Origin: an uncultured Flavobacterium sp.
GTDB taxonomy: Bacteria > Bacteroidota > Bacteroidia > Flavobacteriales > Flavobacteriaceae
Direction: 5' to 3'
DNA length: 31,178 bases
Assembly: GCF_937967675.1 (NCBI RefSeq)
Contig: NZ_CALBSN010000104.1
Location: 1 to 31,178, forward strand
Shown here piece after piece: positions 15,990 to 24,539 of this stretch. The notes below the pieces were generated by a model, which worked only from the letters and a program-made list of their open reading frames with translations, had not been told where the DNA came from and searched no databases. How positions within the stretch are numbered: position 1 is the stretch's first letter; the number at the start of each line of letters is the position of its first letter. The translations under genes and the position numbers were made by a program.

Positions 15990-18401
15990 CTATTTCTCGT
16001 TTGAATTTTCTTCTTCAATATCTTCTGCTAAAATATCTAATGTTGGTTCTAAAAATTCTTGTTGGTTAGCAATGGTTTTATCTAGCGAAAGTAATAATGC
16101 TGGTAACAAGATTAGGTTTGAAATCATTGCAAAAAGCAACGTTGTAGCAACCAATCCTCCTAATGCTACAGTTCCGCCAAAGCTAGATAATGTAAATACT
16201 GAGAATCCAAAGAACAACACTACAGAAGTGTAAAACATACTAATTCCAGCTTCTTTTAAAGAGGCGTAAACAGATCGTTTTATTTTCCAATCGTTAGCTT
16301 TTAACTCTTGACGGTATTTCGCCAAAAAGTGAATCGTATCATCTACTGATATTCCAAACGCAATACTAAATACTAATATGGTGGATGGTTTAATTGGAAT
16401 TCCAAAATAACCCATTAATCCAGCAGTCATTACTAATGGCAATATGTTTGGTAATAATGAAACGATTATCATCTTGAAAGAACGGAACATGTATGCCATT
16501 AATAACGAAATTAAAACAATAGCAAAAATTAGCGATTGTACTAAATTGTCAATTAAATAATGGGTTCCTTTTTCAAAAACATAAGCTTTTCCTGTTAGTG
16601 AAACTTCATAGCGTTCTTTCGGGAAAATGTGATTGATTTTGTCTTGTAAACGTTCTTCAATTTTTTGCATTTTGTCTGTACCAATATCTCGCATAAAAGT
16701 TGTAATACGAGCATATTGCCCAGTACTATCAACATAGCTTTTCAGCATATTCTCGTTTCCTTTTTTTGTCGAATTTTTTATGTACGATAAAATGAAAGCT
16801 TCTTCTTGTTTGGTAGGTAATTCGTAATATTCAGGATTTCCGTTATAGTAAGCTTGTTTTGAATATTTGACTAAATTAACAATAGAAACAGGTTTAGATA
16901 ATTCAGGAATTTCTTCAATTGTTTCTTGAAGTTCTTCTATTCGTTTTAATGTTACTGATTTTAAAGCGCCTTTTGGTTTTTTAGTATCAATAACAATTTC
17001 TAATGGCATAACACCATCAAATTCTTTTTCATAAAATAAAATGTCTTTGTAAAAAGGTGCCTTTTTTGGCATATCTTCAATAATACTTCCTGAAATTTTA
17101 ATTTGATAAATACCAATAATTCCCATCACTAAAATACCAATGGCTGTTGAAAAAACGGCAATTCGGTGATGTCTAATTGTATTTTCAATCCAATTCATGA
17201 AAGTAGCCATGTAGTTTTTGCCAAGATGAGCTAAATGTTTTTCTTTAGGCATTGGCATATAACTGTAAACAATTGGAATGATAATTAAACAAAGTATAAA
17301 CAAGAAAACAATGTTTAATGAAGCTACAATTCCAAATTCTTTCAATAATTTACTATCTGTAAAAATGAATGTTCCAAAACCAGCAGCAGTAGTTAAATTC
17401 GTCATCAAAGTAGCATTTCCTACTTTAGAGATTACCCTTTGTAAGGATTTGGCTTTATTTCCATGATTTTTAATTTCTTGCTGGTATTTGTTAATAAGGA
17501 AAATACAGTTAGGAATTCCGATAACAATGATTAATGGAGGAATAATTGCTGTTAAAACGGTTATTTCATAATGTAATAAACCTAGCGTTCCAAATGACCA
17601 CATTACTCCAATAATTACCACAAACATGGAAACCATGGTAGCTCTGAAACTTCTAAAAAAGAAAAAGAATAGTAATGAAGTAATTCCAAGTGCTGCACCA
17701 ACGAACAATCCAATTTCACTAATAATGCTATTAGCATTCAGTGTTCTAATGTATGGCATTCCAGAAACACGAAGATCTAATCCAGTTTCTTTTTCAAAGG
17801 CATTAATTCTGTTTTGGTTAAGATATTTTTCAATAAACTGTTTTCTTGCTGGAGTATTTACAATCTTTTTATCCATGTAAATAGCAAAACGCACTGCACC
17901 ACTTTCTTTATTGAACAGCATGCCTTCATAGAAAGGTAAATCGTTGAAAAACTCTTTTTCCTTTTCTTTTAAGTAGGTGTCAGAAATACTATCATTATTG
18001 ATGAAAGAAACTAATTTGAATTTTTGTTCTAATGTATCTTTCTCAAGTACTTTTAAATCTTCAATAGATAAGGTAAGTTCAACTGCTTTATCCTTTTTTA
18101 TTTCGGCAATGAATTTTTCCCAAGCTTTAATGTTTTTTTCATTAAAAAAGGTTTTGTCTTTAAATCCTAAGACAACTAGATTTCCTTCTTCACCAAATTT
18201 TTCTAAAAAAGAATTGTACTGAATGTTTACTTCATGATCATCGGGTAATAAATTAGCTTCAGTGAAGGTAAAACGCATGTTTTTCCACTGAAAACTCATG
18301 AAAATAGTAAATAGTAAAATAAGAACTAATAAAAAAACGCGGTTTCTTAAAATTCTACTGGCAATATAATCCCAAAAACTGGTGCTTAACCACTTTAACA
18401 T
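15990..18401 (-). CDS. RND/MMPL-family transporter (Patched-like)
   Basis: An 803-residue inner-membrane protein with the RND duplicated layout: one helix (residues ~19-38), a large periplasmic loop to about 225, a five-helix bundle (~228-385), then a repeat of the same plan with a helix near 415, a second large loop, and a final five-helix bundle (~630-785). The SSD-like helices carry ILVFSIAFGISVDDTIHFLAKYRQE, where the paired Asp probably carries protons. It resembles hydrophobe/MMPL exporters rather than AcrB-type pumps (no adaptor or TolC gene nearby). The substrate is probably a lipid or hopanoid-like molecule; this is inference from the family. Confidence 0.88.
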   Translation of the reverse strand: MLKWLSTSFWDYIASRILRNRVFLLVLILLFTIFMSFQWKNMRFTFTEANLLPDDHEVNIQYNSFLEKFGEEGNLVVLGFKDKTFFNEKNIKAWEKFIAEIKKDKAVELTLSIEDLKVLEKDTLEQKFKLVSFINNDSISDTYLKEKEKEFFNDLPFYEGMLFNKESGAVRFAIYMDKKIVNTPARKQFIEKYLNQNRINAFEKETGLDLRVSGMPYIRTLNANSIISEIGLFVGAALGITSLLFFFFFRSFRATMVSMFVVIIGVMWSFGTLGLLHYEITVLTAIIPPLIIVIGIPNCIFLINKYQQEIKNHGNKAKSLQRVISKVGNATLMTNLTTAAGFGTFIFTDSKLLKEFGIVASLNIVFLFILCLIIIPIVYSYMPMPKEKHLAHLGKNYMATFMNWIENTIRHHRIAVFSTAIGILVMGIIGIYQIKISGSIIEDMPKKAPFYKDILFYEKEFDGVMPLEIVIDTKKPKGALKSVTLKRIEELQETIEEIPELSKPVSIVNLVKYSKQAYYNGNPEYYELPTKQEEAFILSYIKNSTKKGNENMLKSYVDSTGQYARITTFMRDIGTDKMQKIEERLQDKINHIFPKERYEVSLTGKAYVFEKGTHYLIDNLVQSLIFAIVLISLLMAYMFRSFKMIIVSLLPNILPLVMTAGLMGYFGIPIKPSTILVFSIAFGISVDDTIHFLAKYRQELKANDWKIKRSVYASLKEAGISMFYTSVVLFFGFSVFTLSSFGGTVALGGLVATTLLFAMISNLILLPALLLSLDKTIANQQEFLEPTLDILAEDIEEENSNEK

Positions 18402-18419
18402 CTCTCAAAAATTAGGCTG

Positions 18420-18427
18420 CAAAGGTA
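18420..18427 (-). promoter_or_regulatory. -7 element of the RND transporter promoter
   Basis: On the minus strand it reads TACCTTTG followed by CA, a full TANNTTTG match 18 bp before the ATG at 18401. Confidence 0.6.
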
Positions 18428-18476
18428 AGTATTATTGCTTAAAATATTGGTGTTGAGCGGAATTTTTAAGTTAATT

Positions 18477-20960
18477 TTAAAAGCCTAAATCTAAATAATA
18501 AGAAATTTTTACAGCAATATTATCGTCTATATGTGCTAATTGATTTGGTCCATATCTGTAAAAGGCAACTAAACCAAAACCTTTGAAGATTTTATTACAT
18601 TCAACTCCACTTTCAAAAAAACCGTCTTCAAGGGTTTTATATCCTATTCCAATGTGTTGATTATTTTTGTTGTTTGAACCAACAGCCATTCGGGTTACGA
18701 TTGTAAATTCAGGATTAATTTTGTATCCAAGACGAATTTTATTAAAAGTATGTTTTAATTGTAAAGACGCATATTTGTTAGAGAAAAATTCGTTAAAATA
18801 CATGGTTTCAAAACTGTTTTTTCCTGCAAATGTTATTCGTTGAAGAATGGCATCTCTATTTAAATTATTGGGAACAATACTGTATAAATGTGTAATTGGA
18901 ACATCGCCAAATGCTATACCAGTTTGTAGTAAAATCGAACTTTTTTGACCTGACAAAAATGGCAATTCATAATAAGTTTTGAAATCTAGTTTTGAGAAAA
19001 CGAAATCATTTTCAAGTAAATTGGGTAATGTTTGGGTATACTGAATTGAAAATTTTGGATGTCTTTTTTCATATTCAATTTTTCCAACAGGTGTTTGCAT
19101 GTAATTACTGAACGGATTCCATTGAATTGCTAATTGTAATGCAGTAATGGTGTAATTGGTATAAGATTTTCCGTCATTTATAAATGTGTAATCAAAAAGA
19201 GGCTGAATTTGATTATGAGAAATTCCAAAATAGCTTGAGGTTTTTGGTAAAAACTTACTCTCAATAAAAGCCGAACTCATCTTGTTATTATAAAATGTGG
19301 AAATATTTATTGGTCGAGGATCATAGATTTTAAATCTTCGTGAATCAGTTACAAAGTTAGTTTGAGCAATTTCGCTTATATCATCAGTATAAGAAGCGCT
19401 TACCCAAGTTTCCGAATTATTGTGAATTAGATAGGAAGGGGTTATTCCAAATTTAAATTCGTCATCCTTTAATCCATAAGCGCCATAAAAAGCTACTTTG
19501 TATTTATCAGATAATTTCGAATTGGTTACTGCGCCTAAGCCAAAACGGAATCCTTCAAAATTATTATATTTTACAATACTTCTTAAGTCAATATCAAATA
19601 TAGAAATTGGTACATATCCATTAATAATTTTTCGACCTAGAAATATTTTATGCTCGATTTTTTCGGAAAGTGATAAACTGTCAATAGAAGTATAGGTCCG
19701 AAGTTTTCTTTTATCTAAACTGTCCTTTTTAAAAACGGACCAATATTCGTTATCTCTTTTTAAACTATTCTCTGGAATTTCAATCTTTACTCTTGGTTTA
19801 GAAATTTCAACTTTTTTATTAATTTCTATATCAAAAGGAGTTGATTCAATGACCACAAAAGCATGATCTGTGGCATTATTATTTTCAATTTCTTCTAGGC
19901 TAGAGCTAAATTTTATGGTTCCTCCTAATATTTTAATGTCTTCATGATTATTGCCTTTTGAAACTCTAAATTTTCGGTTTTTTGGAAACCAGATATCAAA
20001 TTCTTTTTTATAGTCAAATGTATAGGTTGCATTAATATTTACTACTCCATAAATTCTGAAATAGGCTTGTGCGATTGCATAATTTTCGGTATCTATATAA
20101 AGTAGTCCTCTTAACCTGTTTGTGTTCAGTTTTTTAGGCTCAAAATAAATTCGATAAGAGCTTCTTCCTTCAATTTTAACCGTATCAATTAGCTTATAAT
20201 TGTAGAGTCTTCTGCCATAGTTAGATATCGGATTTTGAACTGGAATTTCAAGAATTTCAAATGGATTTTCATACACTGAATAGGAAATAAGTTTTAACCC
20301 TAAGTATTCATATATAGGTTGTTCAAAACCTGCCATTCTTGTGGCTAAAATGGTTTCTTTATTTTGTTTTTGATGGTGCTGTATTAAATTTACTTTCTCC
20401 GTTTGATACAGATGTTGTTTTTCCGAAAATTTTTTGAATTTGTAATTTGTTGAATCCAATTTCATAATTGGACTTCTAAGGAGTCTTTTTTTATAAATGG
20501 TATCTATTTTAGAGGAGATACTGTCTGGATTTGCCGTTACTTGAACGTACTCATAATTTTTGTATTGAAAATTTTCTAAACGTTTTTCAGGGTCGTTTAA
20601 TTTTCGGTTTTCAATTACTTTTTTGATGATATTATTTACTTCAATATCAGTGTAAATTTCTGTTTTTTTTTCGTTTAAATCGTTAACAAGTTTAATTGTA
20701 ATGAATTGAATTTCCTTTTGTGGATAAAAGGTCTTTTCATAATATCCTTTAAAATTTATTCTTGCTGGAATTTTGATATCTTTTACATCAATTGTAAATT
20801 TCCCTTCCCAATCGGCATTGAATTTTTTATTATCATAAGAAATTGAAGCAAAAGCGATGGGAACTTTTGAATCAAAGTCGATAACTTGTCCTTTAATTTT
20901 GGTTTGTGCTACAGAACTAAGAGAAATGAAAAAGCACAAAAAAAGCCAAAAGTATTTCAT
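18477..20960 (-). CDS. DUF5686 outer-membrane protein with carboxypeptidase-like regulatory domain
   Basis: An 827-residue secreted protein. The signal peptide is MKYFWLFLCFFISLSSVAQ. It is followed by a CarboxypepD_reg-like beta-sandwich (TKIKGQVIDFDSKVPIAFASISY...), a middle region, and a C-terminal half that looks like an outer-membrane barrel (repeated strands; ends AVKISYYLDLGF). This matches the DUF5686 family of Bacteroidota, whose function is not established. An upstream ATG at 20990 precedes the -7 element (20978-20985), so the start at 20960 is preferred. It lies in tandem with the RND gene, 75 bp apart, but the latter has its own promoter. Confidence 0.85.
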   Translation of the reverse strand: MKYFWLFLCFFISLSSVAQTKIKGQVIDFDSKVPIAFASISYDNKKFNADWEGKFTIDVKDIKIPARINFKGYYEKTFYPQKEIQFITIKLVNDLNEKKTEIYTDIEVNNIIKKVIENRKLNDPEKRLENFQYKNYEYVQVTANPDSISSKIDTIYKKRLLRSPIMKLDSTNYKFKKFSEKQHLYQTEKVNLIQHHQKQNKETILATRMAGFEQPIYEYLGLKLISYSVYENPFEILEIPVQNPISNYGRRLYNYKLIDTVKIEGRSSYRIYFEPKKLNTNRLRGLLYIDTENYAIAQAYFRIYGVVNINATYTFDYKKEFDIWFPKNRKFRVSKGNNHEDIKILGGTIKFSSSLEEIENNNATDHAFVVIESTPFDIEINKKVEISKPRVKIEIPENSLKRDNEYWSVFKKDSLDKRKLRTYTSIDSLSLSEKIEHKIFLGRKIINGYVPISIFDIDLRSIVKYNNFEGFRFGLGAVTNSKLSDKYKVAFYGAYGLKDDEFKFGITPSYLIHNNSETWVSASYTDDISEIAQTNFVTDSRRFKIYDPRPINISTFYNNKMSSAFIESKFLPKTSSYFGISHNQIQPLFDYTFINDGKSYTNYTITALQLAIQWNPFSNYMQTPVGKIEYEKRHPKFSIQYTQTLPNLLENDFVFSKLDFKTYYELPFLSGQKSSILLQTGIAFGDVPITHLYSIVPNNLNRDAILQRITFAGKNSFETMYFNEFFSNKYASLQLKHTFNKIRLGYKINPEFTIVTRMAVGSNNKNNQHIGIGYKTLEDGFFESGVECNKIFKGFGLVAFYRYGPNQLAHIDDNIAVKISYYLDLGF

Positions 20961-20977
20961 GAAGGGTTTATTTCTTA

Positions 20978-20985
20978 CAAAGATA
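20978..20985 (-). promoter_or_regulatory. -7 element of the DUF5686 gene promoter
   Basis: The minus strand reads TATCTTTG, matching TANNTTTG, 17 bp before the ATG at 20960. It lies just after the frr terminator. Confidence 0.6.
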
Positions 20986-20993
20986 TTCAAAAT

Positions 20994-21021
20994 AAAAAAT
21001 CCCGACTACGAATCGGGATTT
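20994..21021 (-). terminator. Terminator of the pyrH-frr operon
   Basis: A 9-bp perfect stem, AAATCCCGA (minus strand 21021-21013) with TCGGGATTT (21005-20997), has a 7-nt loop. On the minus strand it runs into TTTTTT. It begins 6 bp after the frr stop. Confidence 0.88.
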
Positions 21022-21026
21022 AAAAT

Positions 21027-21590
21027 TTATACTTTCATGATTTCAGCTTCTTTAACGGCTAAAAGCTCTTCAATTTTCTTGATGAACGCATCTGTTAATT
21101 TTTGAACATCTTCTTCTGCTTTTTTACAGATGTCTTCAGCGGTTCCATTTTTTTCTTCTTTTTTGATATCCGTATTCGCATCTTTTCTGTGATTTCGGAT
21201 ACCAATTTTTGCTTCTTCAGCTTCGTGTTTCGCTTGTTTTACTAAATCACGTCTTCTTTCTTCTGTTAAAACTGGGATGTTAATGATGATGTTTTCACCA
21301 TTGTTCATTGGGTTTAACCCTAAATTAGCAATCATAATTGCTTTTTCAATTGGGCCTAACATATTTTTTTCCCAAGGCGTAACGGTTAACGTTCTTGCGT
21401 CAGGAGCATTAATGTTTGCTACTTGTGAAATAGGTGTTTGCGAACCATAATAATCCACAAAAACACCACCTAACATTTGTGGAGAAGCTTTTCCAGCTCT
21501 AATATTTAAGAATTCTTTTTCTAAATGAGCAATCGAACCATTCATAGCTTCTTTTGCACTGTCTAAAATAAAATTAATTTCTTCTGTCAT
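21027..21590 (-). CDS. frr: Ribosome recycling factor
   Basis: A 187-residue protein matching RRF over its whole length. It has the N-terminal helix of domain I (MNGSIAHLEKEFLNIRAGKASPQML), domain II around VDYYGSQTPISQVANINAPDARTLTVTPWEKN, and the C-terminal helices (EERRRDLVKQAKHEAEEAKIGIRNHRKDAN). With EF-G it splits post-termination ribosomes. It follows pyrH by 28 bp, a common bacterial pairing, and is followed by a terminator. Confidence 0.96.
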   Translation of the reverse strand: MTEEINFILDSAKEAMNGSIAHLEKEFLNIRAGKASPQMLGGVFVDYYGSQTPISQVANINAPDARTLTVTPWEKNMLGPIEKAIMIANLGLNPMNNGENIIINIPVLTEERRRDLVKQAKHEAEEAKIGIRNHRKDANTDIKKEEKNGTAEDICKKAEEDVQKLTDAFIKKIEELLAVKEAEIMKV

Positions 21591-21618
21591 CGCTCTATAT
21601 TTTTACTTCGTACTTTAA

Positions 21619-22326
21619 TTATATGGTAACGGTTGTTCCAATAGTTTCACCTTCACATACTTTTAATAAGTTACCATCTTTATTCATATCGAATACAATA
21701 ATAGGTAATTTATTTTCTTGACTCAATGTAAAAGCTGTTGTATCCATTACATTTAATCCTTTTGCTAATACATCTTCAAACGAAATAAAGTCAAATTTAA
21801 CAGCATCTGCATTTTTTTCTGGATCCGAAGTGTAAACACCATCTACACGAGTTCCTTTTAAAATTACATCAGCACCTACTTCAATTCCTCTTAAAACTGC
21901 TGCTGTATCTGTTGTAAAGTACGGATTTCCAGTTCCAGCACCAAAAATAACAATTCTTCCTTTTTCTAAATGACGAGTAGCTCTTCTTTTTATGTAAGGT
22001 TCAGCAATAGCTTCAATTTTTAAAGCGGTTTGTAAACGCGTTTGCATTCCAGCTTCTTCTAAAGCGCCTTGTAATGCCATTCCGTTGATTACTGTGGCTA
22101 ACATTCCCATGTAATCTCCTTGCACTCTGTCCATTCCGTTGCTTGCACCAGCTACACCTCTAAAAATGTTTCCACCGCCAATTACAATGGCAATTTCAAC
22201 TCCTTTATCGTGAATTTGTTTGATTTCTTGTGCGTATTCTGCAAGGCGTTGTGGGTCAATACCATATTGTCTATCGCCCATTAAAGCTTCACCACTTAAT
22301 TTTAGAAGAATTCTTTTGTACTTCAT
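21619..22326 (-). CDS. pyrH: Uridylate (UMP) kinase
   Basis: A 235-residue amino-acid-kinase-fold enzyme making UDP from UMP and ATP. The N-terminal KRILLKLSGEALMG, the Gly-rich VIGGGNIFRG and the nucleotide-binding GAGTGNPYFTTDTAA are all present, and the length is normal. It heads a two-gene operon with frr. Its promoter -7 element lies 20 bp upstream. Confidence 0.97.
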   Translation of the reverse strand: MKYKRILLKLSGEALMGDRQYGIDPQRLAEYAQEIKQIHDKGVEIAIVIGGGNIFRGVAGASNGMDRVQGDYMGMLATVINGMALQGALEEAGMQTRLQTALKIEAIAEPYIKRRATRHLEKGRIVIFGAGTGNPYFTTDTAAVLRGIEVGADVILKGTRVDGVYTSDPEKNADAVKFDFISFEDVLAKGLNVMDTTAFTLSQENKLPIIVFDMNKDGNLLKVCEGETIGTTVTI

Positions 22327-22346
22327 CGTGTTGTATTATTTTGGTG

Positions 22347-22354
22347 CAAATATA
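22347..22354 (-). promoter_or_regulatory. -7 element of the pyrH-frr promoter
   Basis: The minus strand reads TATATTTG followed by CA, a full TANNTTTG match 20 bp before the pyrH ATG. Confidence 0.6.
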
Positions 22355-22391
22355 GTTAAATCGGTTTTTTCTAGAAAAAATGTTCGAATAA

Positions 22392-23180
22392 TTATAAATT
22401 TAATTCCTGAAACGATTTTTTTGCTTCGTTGTAGCCGATTTCAAAAATGGTATCCATCTTAGTTTTACTAGTTTCAAACGTACTAAAATTGGCTAATTCC
22501 TTAGGTTCGATAACCCAATCGCACAAATTGAATTTTTGATAATTATAATTCGCATACAACAAATCAAAGGCTCTACTGGTGACAGATTTTATCGATTTTA
22601 AATCTTTGGATTCGATATTTTGAATTGGACTCACATAAACACCAATCAAATAATCACATCTTCCTTGTAAAATATCGGTTGGGAAATGATTCAAAATACC
22701 ACCATCGCTATATAATTTCTTACTGATTTCATATGGTGATAACATTCCTGGAAAAGAGGATGAAGCTAAAATAGCATCAATAACTTTTGTTTCGGAATTA
22801 AAAATTTTCAGTTTTCCTTTAACCAAATCGGTTGCCGTGATGTAAGCTGGAATTTTTAAATCACCAATAGTGACATCACCTAAAATTTCTGCAAAATAAC
22901 TTTTGAAGGATTCCGAATCAATCAATCCTGCTTTTTTGAAAGTAAAATGTTTCCAATGAAAAAAGTAAATCGACTTGAAAAATTCCAAAATTTCTTCGGG
23001 CGTTTTCCCAAAAGCAAATAATCCGCCAACTATGGCACCAGCACTTGTTCCAGCAATACAAGAAGGATGTATTCCTTGCTCGGTTAAAAATTGCAAAGCA
23101 CCTGCATGTGCAATTCCTTTAGAACCGCCACCTGATAGTACGATTCCGATAGATTTTGACGCATTTTCCATGTGTAACAT
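22392..23180 (-). CDS. Patatin-like phospholipase
   Basis: A 262-residue protein with the patatin hallmarks: oxyanion loop GGGSKGIAHAGAL near residues 16-28, nucleophile elbow GTSAG, and the catalytic-dyad Asp in YSDGGILNHFP. It is expected to hydrolyse phospholipid or other acyl esters. No signal peptide is visible, so it is probably cytoplasmic (RssA/YchK-like short patatins). The start is either 23180 (MLHMENASKS) or 23171 (MENASKS), and sequence does not decide. It is separated from pyrH by 65 bp with the pyrH promoter in between. It is divergent from the thioredoxin-like gene. Confidence 0.9.
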   Translation of the reverse strand: MLHMENASKSIGIVLSGGGSKGIAHAGALQFLTEQGIHPSCIAGTSAGAIVGGLFAFGKTPEEILEFFKSIYFFHWKHFTFKKAGLIDSESFKSYFAEILGDVTIGDLKIPAYITATDLVKGKLKIFNSETKVIDAILASSSFPGMLSPYEISKKLYSDGGILNHFPTDILQGRCDYLIGVYVSPIQNIESKDLKSIKSVTSRAFDLLYANYNYQKFNLCDWVIEPKELANFSTFETSKTKMDTIFEIGYNEAKKSFQELNL

Positions 23181-23197
23181 TTCTTACATATTATTAT

Positions 23198-23205
23198 CAA
23201 AAATA
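23198..23205 (-). promoter_or_regulatory. -7 element of the patatin gene promoter
   Basis: The minus strand reads TATTTTTG, matching TANNTTTG, 17 bp before the ATG at 23180. It is only 4 bp from the opposing element at 23210-23217. Confidence 0.5.
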
Positions 23206-23209
23206 GGAT

Positions 23210-23217
23210 TAAATTTG
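23210..23217 (+). promoter_or_regulatory. -7 element of the thioredoxin-like gene promoter
   Basis: TAAATTTG followed by CC matches TANNTTTG and lies 18 bp before the ATG at 23236. Confidence 0.5.
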
Positions 23218-23235
23218 CCAAATAAAGTTAAGAAG

Positions 23236-23841
23236 ATGATAAATACTATAAAACAAGCACTAGAAAATAGTTTTTCTTATGCCGATTACAGAAAAAAAGT
23301 TACGAGTTTAATTGCTGAAGGAAAATCTACAGGTCACGAACAATCAGCCGATTTACTTCATTATTCAGAATTAAACGAAACGAGAATGCATCGTTTGGAT
23401 AAAACCATTGAAGTAACTCCAGAGGTAAATGCTAAATTAGAAAATCTTGACAAAAAATACATTTGGTTGGTATTAAGCGAAGGTTGGTGTGGCGATGCCG
23501 CTCAAATCGTTCCTGTGATTCACAAAATGGCTGAAGTATCAGATAAGGTGGAATTAAAAATTGCTTTGCGTGATGATAATGATGCCTTAATGCAACACTT
23601 CTTAACGAATGGAGGAAAAGCAATTCCAAAATTAATCCTTTTAGATGCTGAAACTTTAGAAGTTGTGGCGGATTGGGGTCCAAGACCAGCAGGAGCAAAA
23701 CAATTAATTTTAGATTACAAAGCCGCTCACGGAATTGTTGATGAAACCGCTAAAATAGAATTGCAAAAATGGTATTTACACGATAAAGGAATTTCGATTC
23801 AGAATGAAATCGTGGAACTGCATGAGCAAGTTTTAAGTTGA
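23236..23841 (+). CDS. Thioredoxin-like protein with WCGDA in place of WCGPC
   Basis: A 201-residue protein with a thioredoxin-fold core at about residues 72-160 (KKYIWLVLSEGWCGDAAQIVPVIHKMAE, then a cis-Pro-type AIPKLILLDAE). The active site is W84-C85-G86-D87-A88, so the second redox cysteine is missing and ordinary dithiol exchange is not possible. There is no signal peptide. The function is unknown; single-Cys relatives may act in glutathionylation-type or binding roles, but this is inference. The ATG at 23236 is used because it follows a good -7 element. The frame extends further upstream only antisense to the patatin gene. Confidence 0.85.
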   Translation: MINTIKQALENSFSYADYRKKVTSLIAEGKSTGHEQSADLLHYSELNETRMHRLDKTIEVTPEVNAKLENLDKKYIWLVLSEGWCGDAAQIVPVIHKMAEVSDKVELKIALRDDNDALMQHFLTNGGKAIPKLILLDAETLEVVADWGPRPAGAKQLILDYKAAHGIVDETAKIELQKWYLHDKGISIQNEIVELHEQVLS

Positions 23842-23849
23842 TTTTTTTT

Positions 23850-23905
23850 GGAACACAGATTATAAAAATTTGGATAATTTTTAAAATTTCTTCAATCTAT
23901 GTTCC
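23850..23905. repeat. Inverted repeat between convergent genes
   Basis: GGAACACAGATT (23850-23861) pairs with AATCTATGTTCC (23894-23905), 11 of 12 positions Watson-Crick, around a 32-nt AT-rich spacer. No T run follows on either strand, so a terminator role is doubtful. It looks like a dispersed palindromic repeat. Confidence 0.6.
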
Positions 23906-23918
23906 TGATATTGAAATT

Positions 23919-24539
23919 TCATTGAATACTACCTATAATATTCAATTTATCAGAAGTGGAAATTCCGCCAGGGTTACAGCCTAGTTGACCTTCTGGGATT
24001 TCCATTTTTAGTTTCTCGTAATAGTCTGCCCAAACTTCAAAATACTGATTTGATTTTGGTGATTTGAATGTCATCGGAAATAAATCAAACAGTGGTTTTT
24101 TGTATGAATGCAAAAACGCATCATAAATTAATTCCGAACAATAATATTTTCCGTTATTGTACAAATATTCGTCATCATAAGGAACACCAACTTGTTGTAA
24201 CGAAAAAGTGATAGCTTCAGGAATGTATTTTCGGTATTTTCTTTTTAATCTTCCTACGAACATTTCTTCTTTTGTGTAGGTTTTGAAGGTTTCGTAAGGA
24301 GTTATTTTTACTGCTTTTCCAGCAGCTTCAATTACGAAAATTGAATCATTTTTGATATACACCATGCCCAAATGACTAAAATCTTTCCCTTGATAACCTT
24401 CAGTAACCTCGTTAATTGCTTCGCAAAGAGGACCGCAATTCATCGATTGAAATAAAATATCTCCTGTTTTTAGTTTTACGTTTTGTGAAAAACCAAATTG
24501 GAATAAAAGAAATAATAGAAGGAATATTTTATTTTTCAT
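23919..24539 (-). CDS. YiiX/YebB-type permuted NlpC/P60-like cysteine hydrolase, secreted
   Basis: A 206-residue protein with signal peptide MKNKIFLLLFLLFQFGFSQ, so it acts in the periplasm or outside. The permuted papain-like order is visible: GDILFQSMN, then His in FSHLGMVYIKN, then Cys in YYCSELIYDAF. This matches YiiX-like (DUF830-type) hydrolases, thought to cut amide or ester bonds in the cell wall or lipids. Its ATG (24539) overlaps the end of truB by 11 bp, so it is translationally coupled to it. The frame extends to an earlier ATG at 24599 within truB, but only the start at 24539 gives the signal peptide. Confidence 0.82.
   Translation of the reverse strand: MKNKIFLLLFLLFQFGFSQNVKLKTGDILFQSMNCGPLCEAINEVTEGYQGKDFSHLGMVYIKNDSIFVIEAAGKAVKITPYETFKTYTKEEMFVGRLKRKYRKYIPEAITFSLQQVGVPYDDEYLYNNGKYYCSELIYDAFLHSYKKPLFDLFPMTFKSPKSNQYFEVWADYYEKLKMEIPEGQLGCNPGGISTSDKLNIIGSIQ

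Noticed and set aside
22975..23235. N-terminal extension of the thioredoxin-like gene
   Set aside because: It is antisense to the patatin coding region, lacks coding character, and lies upstream of the likely promoter.
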